DNA from: an uncultured Clostridia bacterium
GTDB taxonomy: Bacteria; Bacillota; Clostridia; Christensenellales; Aristaeellaceae
Length of the DNA: 41,099 nt
NCBI GenBank assembly: GCA_946408995.1
Contig: CAMJUL010000032.1
Span: forward strand, 1 to 41,099
Direction: 5' to 3'
Shown here in pieces: positions 37,877 to 41,099 of the stretch. The notes under the pieces are model-generated. The model had not been told where the DNA came from, did no database searches, and was given only the letters and a program-made list of their open reading frames with translations. Every line of letters starts with the position of its first letter. The first letter of the stretch is position 1. Position numbers and translations under genes: made by a program.

Positions 37877-39457
37877 ATGTGTTCCATTTTCGGCGTGACC
37901 AGCAAAGTAATCCCGGAAGAGATCCTGAAGCAGTGCTTTGACCGCACAATCTCAAGAGGCCCGGACATGAGCCGCTTTGAGGAAATCCCCGTGGGCTACC
38001 TAGGCTTCCATCGCCTGGCCATCATGGGCCTGGACGAGCGGGGCATGCAGCCTTTTCATCTGGATGGCGACAGGGTGGTGTGCAATGGGGAATTGTACGG
38101 CTTCCGGCCCCTCAGGGATCGGCTGCTTGCCAAGTACGAATTGCAAAGCCAGTCCGACTGCGAGATCCTGCTTCCCCTGTATCACGAGTACGGCGTGGAA
38201 ATGTTCAAGACCCTGGATGCGGAATTTGCTCTGCTCTTGTGGGACAACGAAGCGCAAAAGCTGATCGCCGCCCGGGACCCCATCGGCATCCGACCCTTGT
38301 ATTACGGCAGATTGCCCGATGGCGCATGGGCCTTTGCCAGCGAGCCCAAGAACCTGATGGGCTTGTGTGACCAGATTCTGCCTTTCCCGCCGGGCCATTA
38401 CTGGATGGACGGCCAATTCATCCAGTACGCCGACCCGGCCTATGTGGGCTACTTCACCATGAAGACCGAGGAAGAGGTTTGCCCGAAGCTGCGCCGCCTG
38501 CTCATGGACGGCGTGGAAAAGCGGCTGGACGCGGATGCGCCTGTAGGTTTCCTACTGTCTGGCGGGCTGGATTCCTCCCTGGTCTGCGCCATTGCCCAAA
38601 GGATACTGAAAAAGCCCATCCACACCTTTGCCATCGGCATGGACGTGGACGCCATCGACTTGAAATATGCCCGGATTGTCGCCGATTACATTGGCAGCGA
38701 CCACACGGAAGTCATCATTTCCGAAAAGGATGTGCTGGAGGCCCTGCCCACGGTGGTGGAACTGCTGGGCACCTGGGACATTACCACCATCCGCGCCTCC
38801 ATCGGCATGTACCTGGTGTGCAAATGGATTCACGAGCATACGGACATACGGGTGCTGCTGACGGGCGAAATCTCCGACGAGCTGTTCGGCTACAAGTATA
38901 CCGACTTTGCGCCTTCCGCCGCCGCCTTCCAGGAAGAGGCGGAAAAGCGCATCCGGGAATTGCATGTGTACGATGTGCTGCGGGCGGATCGCTGCATTTC
39001 CGTCAACTCCCTGGAAGCCCGGGTGCCCTTCGGAGACCTGAAATTCGTGCGCTACGCCATGAGCATTGACCCGGAGCTGAAAATGAACACCCACAGCATG
39101 GGCAAGTACCTGATCCGCAAAGCCTTTGCAGAGGATCACATCCTGCCCGATGAAATCCTCTGGCGGCAGAAGGCGGCCTTCTCCGATGCCGTGGGCCACT
39201 CCATGGTCAACGACCTGAAAGCCCTGGCGGAAAGAACCTACACCGACACGGAATATTTGGAAAAAGCTGCGAAATATGATTATTGCCGTCCCTTCACCAA
39301 GGAAAGCCTGCTCTACCGGGAGCTGTTTGAATCCTTCTATCCCGGGCAGGCGCGGATGATCCCCGATTTCTGGATGCCCAACAAAACCTGGCCCGGCTGC
39401 AACGTGGACGACCCGTCGGCGCGGGTGCTGAGCAACTATGGGGCGAGTGGGTTATAA
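37877..39457 (+). CDS. asnB: Asparagine synthase (glutamine-hydrolysing)
   Basis: A 526-residue class II amidotransferase that makes asparagine from aspartate, glutamine and ATP. The start at 37877 is set by the need for an N-terminal nucleophile, MCSIFGV (Cys2), and by GGAGG eight bases upstream; the frame also allows a GTG at 37868 inside the ribosome site. The glutaminase domain (NGELYGFRPLRDRL) is followed by the synthetase domain with the pyrophosphate loop LLSGGLDSSLVCA. It sits behind an asparagine T-box, which supports the assignment. guaA follows after 18 bases. Confidence 0.97.
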   Translation: MCSIFGVTSKVIPEEILKQCFDRTISRGPDMSRFEEIPVGYLGFHRLAIMGLDERGMQPFHLDGDRVVCNGELYGFRPLRDRLLAKYELQSQSDCEILLPLYHEYGVEMFKTLDAEFALLLWDNEAQKLIAARDPIGIRPLYYGRLPDGAWAFASEPKNLMGLCDQILPFPPGHYWMDGQFIQYADPAYVGYFTMKTEEEVCPKLRRLLMDGVEKRLDADAPVGFLLSGGLDSSLVCAIAQRILKKPIHTFAIGMDVDAIDLKYARIVADYIGSDHTEVIISEKDVLEALPTVVELLGTWDITTIRASIGMYLVCKWIHEHTDIRVLLTGEISDELFGYKYTDFAPSAAAFQEEAEKRIRELHVYDVLRADRCISVNSLEARVPFGDLKFVRYAMSIDPELKMNTHSMGKYLIRKAFAEDHILPDEILWRQKAAFSDAVGHSMVNDLKALAERTYTDTEYLEKAAKYDYCRPFTKESLLYRELFESFYPGQARMIPDFWMPNKTWPGCNVDDPSARVLSNYGASGL

Positions 39458-39475
39458 AGACAAGGAGCCTGCAAA

Positions 39476-41021
39476 ATGGCTGACCTTCAGACAATCCTCA
39501 TCCTGGATTTCGGCGGGCAATACACCCAGCTGATCGCCCGGCGGGTGCGGGAAAACCATGTGTATTCCGAGGTGGTGCCCTGGAGCATTTCCGCGTCGGA
39601 GATCGCTGCACGTCAGCCCGTGGGCATCATCCTGTCCGGCGGGCCCGCCTCCGTCTGCGACCCGGACGCGCCCCGTTGCGACCACGGCATTTATGACCTG
39701 GGCGTGCCGGTGCTGGGCATCTGCTACGGCATGCAGCTTGACGGCACAGCTGCTGGGCGGCCAGGTGGAAAAAGCAAAAGAGCGGGAATACGGCCGGGTC
39801 AACGTGAGAATGAAGGAACAAACGGGCCTGCTGGAGGGCATGAGGCCGTCCTCCTCCTGCTGGATGAGCCACACCTGGCAGGTGTCGGAGTGCCCGCCCG
39901 GGTTCCATCCCATCGCCCAAACGGACAACTGCCCCATCGCCGCCATGGCGAATGAGGGCAAGCACATTTACGGTGTACAGTTTCACCCAGAAGTGACTCA
40001 CACAGAGGAAGGCAAAACCCTGCTGCACAATTTCCTCTATGACATCTGCCATTGCACCGGGGACTGGAGCATGAGCGCTTACGCCGAAACGGCCATCCGG
40101 CAAATCCGTGAAGAAGTCGGAGAAAGCGGAACGGTCCTGCTGGCCTTGTCCGGCGGGGTAGATTCCTCCGTAGCCGCGGCGCTGATCTATCGGGCCATCG
40201 GAAATCGCCTTACCTGCGTGTTTGTGGATCACGGTCTGCTGCGTAAAGGCGAAAGCGATCAGGTGTGCCATGTGTTCAGCCATCTCTTCCCGGTGCGCTT
40301 TGTCCGGGCGGACGCGGCAGGCAAATTCTTTGCCGACCTGAAAGGCGTCACCGACCCGGAGGAAAAGCGTCATATCATCGGCCGGGATTTCATTGAGGTA
40401 TTCCGGGAAGAAGCGTCAAAGCTGGGCAAGCTGGACTATTTCGCCCAGGGCACCATCTACCCGGATGTGATCGAAAGCGGCCAGGGCACCAGCGCGGCGG
40501 TGATCAAGAGCCACCACAACGTGGGCGGCCTGCCCAAGGAGCTGGGCTTTACGGAATTGATCGAGCCCCTGCGGATGCTGTTCAAGGACGAGGTGCGCGC
40601 GCTGGGCGAAGCCCTGGGATTGCCCCTCGAATTGGTTTGGCGTCAGCCCTTCCCTGGCCCCGGGCTGGCCAGTCGGGTCATCGGCGAGGTGACGCCCGAA
40701 AAGGTACAGATCGTACGGGACAGCGACGCCATTTTCCGGGAGGAAATCGCCAAAGCCGGGCTGGACCGCCAGGTGAACCAGTATTTCATCGTCCTTACCG
40801 GCGTGCACAGCGTGGGCGTCATGGGCGATGAACGCATCTACGATTACACCGTTGCCCTCCGGGCGGTTACTACCGACGATTTTATGACCGCCGACTGGGC
40901 GCGCCTGCCCTACAATCTCATCGCCACCGTCTCCTCCCGCATCGTCAACGAGGTGGCCCATGCCAACCGTGTGGTGCTGGATGTGACGAGTAAACCGCCC
41001 TCCTCAATCGAGTGGGAATGA
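39476..41021 (+). pseudogene. guaA: GMP synthase, interrupted by a one-base frameshift
   Basis: This encodes the enzyme that aminates XMP to GMP with glutamine. The first part ([20 protein letters not shown] to GICYGMQL) is in one frame; from about 39740 the rest ([20 protein letters not shown] to the end) is in another. One extra T at 39738-39739 (CAGCTTGACGG for CAGCTGACGG) explains it. Removing it restores a 514-residue protein of normal length with glutaminase, ATP-pyrophosphatase loop [13 protein letters not shown], and the typical C-terminus KPPSSIEWE. Everything else is intact, so an assembly or sequencing error is more likely than decay. AAGGAG precedes the ATG, 18 bases after asnB. 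Confidence 0.93.
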
Positions 41022-41099
41022 GTGCCTGAATGGCGAAGCCCCTAATGCCTCAACACTTTCAGCCCTCTCCAAAGTGGCTCTGATAAAGAAATGATAAAG
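41022..41099. other. Short tail after guaA
   Basis: No gene, terminator or promoter is recognised in these 78 bases. Confidence 0.5.

Noticed and set aside
39476-39955. Independent short gene for a GATase-only subunit before a separate GMP synthase gene
   Set aside because: The two frames together match one GuaA across a single extra base. The tail of the first frame after 39740 has no family sequence.

Overview
The window is GC-rich, gene-dense bacterial DNA. It most resembles an anaerobic, polymer-degrading member of the Firmicutes (Clostridia-like, gut or rumen type). The support is a T-box leader, strong AGGAGG ribosome sites, the LL-diaminopimelate aminotransferase route to lysine and peptidoglycan, type I glutamine synthetase next to an ANTAR regulator, a W/Mo aldehyde oxidoreductase and secreted protease and mannanase. 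Species cannot be fixed from the sequence alone. No rRNA, tRNA, CRISPR array or intact insertion sequence was recognised.

Layout. (1) 0.2-6.8 kb, plus strand: three secreted proteins, namely an M4 metalloprotease with an unrecognised C-terminal extension, a GH26 mannanase-like enzyme with three CBM35-like modules, and an SH3-domain protein. (2) 12.9-6.85 kb, minus strand: a five-gene ECF-type transporter operon in which every junction is a 4-base overlap. An MptD-like S component, an EcfT, two ABC half-transporters and a double-ATPase EcfA share it. (3) 13.0-17.1 kb, plus strand: promoter, a probable molybdenum/tungsten-cofactor riboswitch, a Tat-signal polyferredoxin, a YdhV-like aldehyde ferredoxin oxidoreductase and an unknown protein with an internal duplication. 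(4) 19.0-17.1 kb, minus strand: a CE15-like hydrolase and a PhzF-family isomerase. (5) 19.0-19.8 kb: a gene-poor stretch with relics and a short direct repeat.

(6) 19.8-41 kb is the most striking part: a nitrogen hub. Divergent promoters near 37.45 and 37.55 kb separate two units. Leftward lie glnA, an ANTAR regulator, gltB, gltD, glmS, dapL, pyrG, carA and a carB-dapF gene fusion. Rightward lie asnB and guaA behind an asparagine T-box. Glutamine synthetase makes glutamine, and GltBD, GlmS, PyrG, CarAB, AsnB and GuaA are all glutamine amidotransferases that spend it. DapL and the DapF domain add the meso-diaminopimelate branch, which draws on glutamate.

Control signals are visible. A terminator-like hairpin sits almost at the start of the glnA transcript, next to an operon-encoded RNA-binding ANTAR protein. 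The asnB leader carries an AAC specifier and a T-box sequence able to pair with the asnB ribosome site. The main oddities are the CarB-DapF fusion, whose DapF domain has alanine at the first catalytic cysteine position, and a one-base frameshift in guaA.
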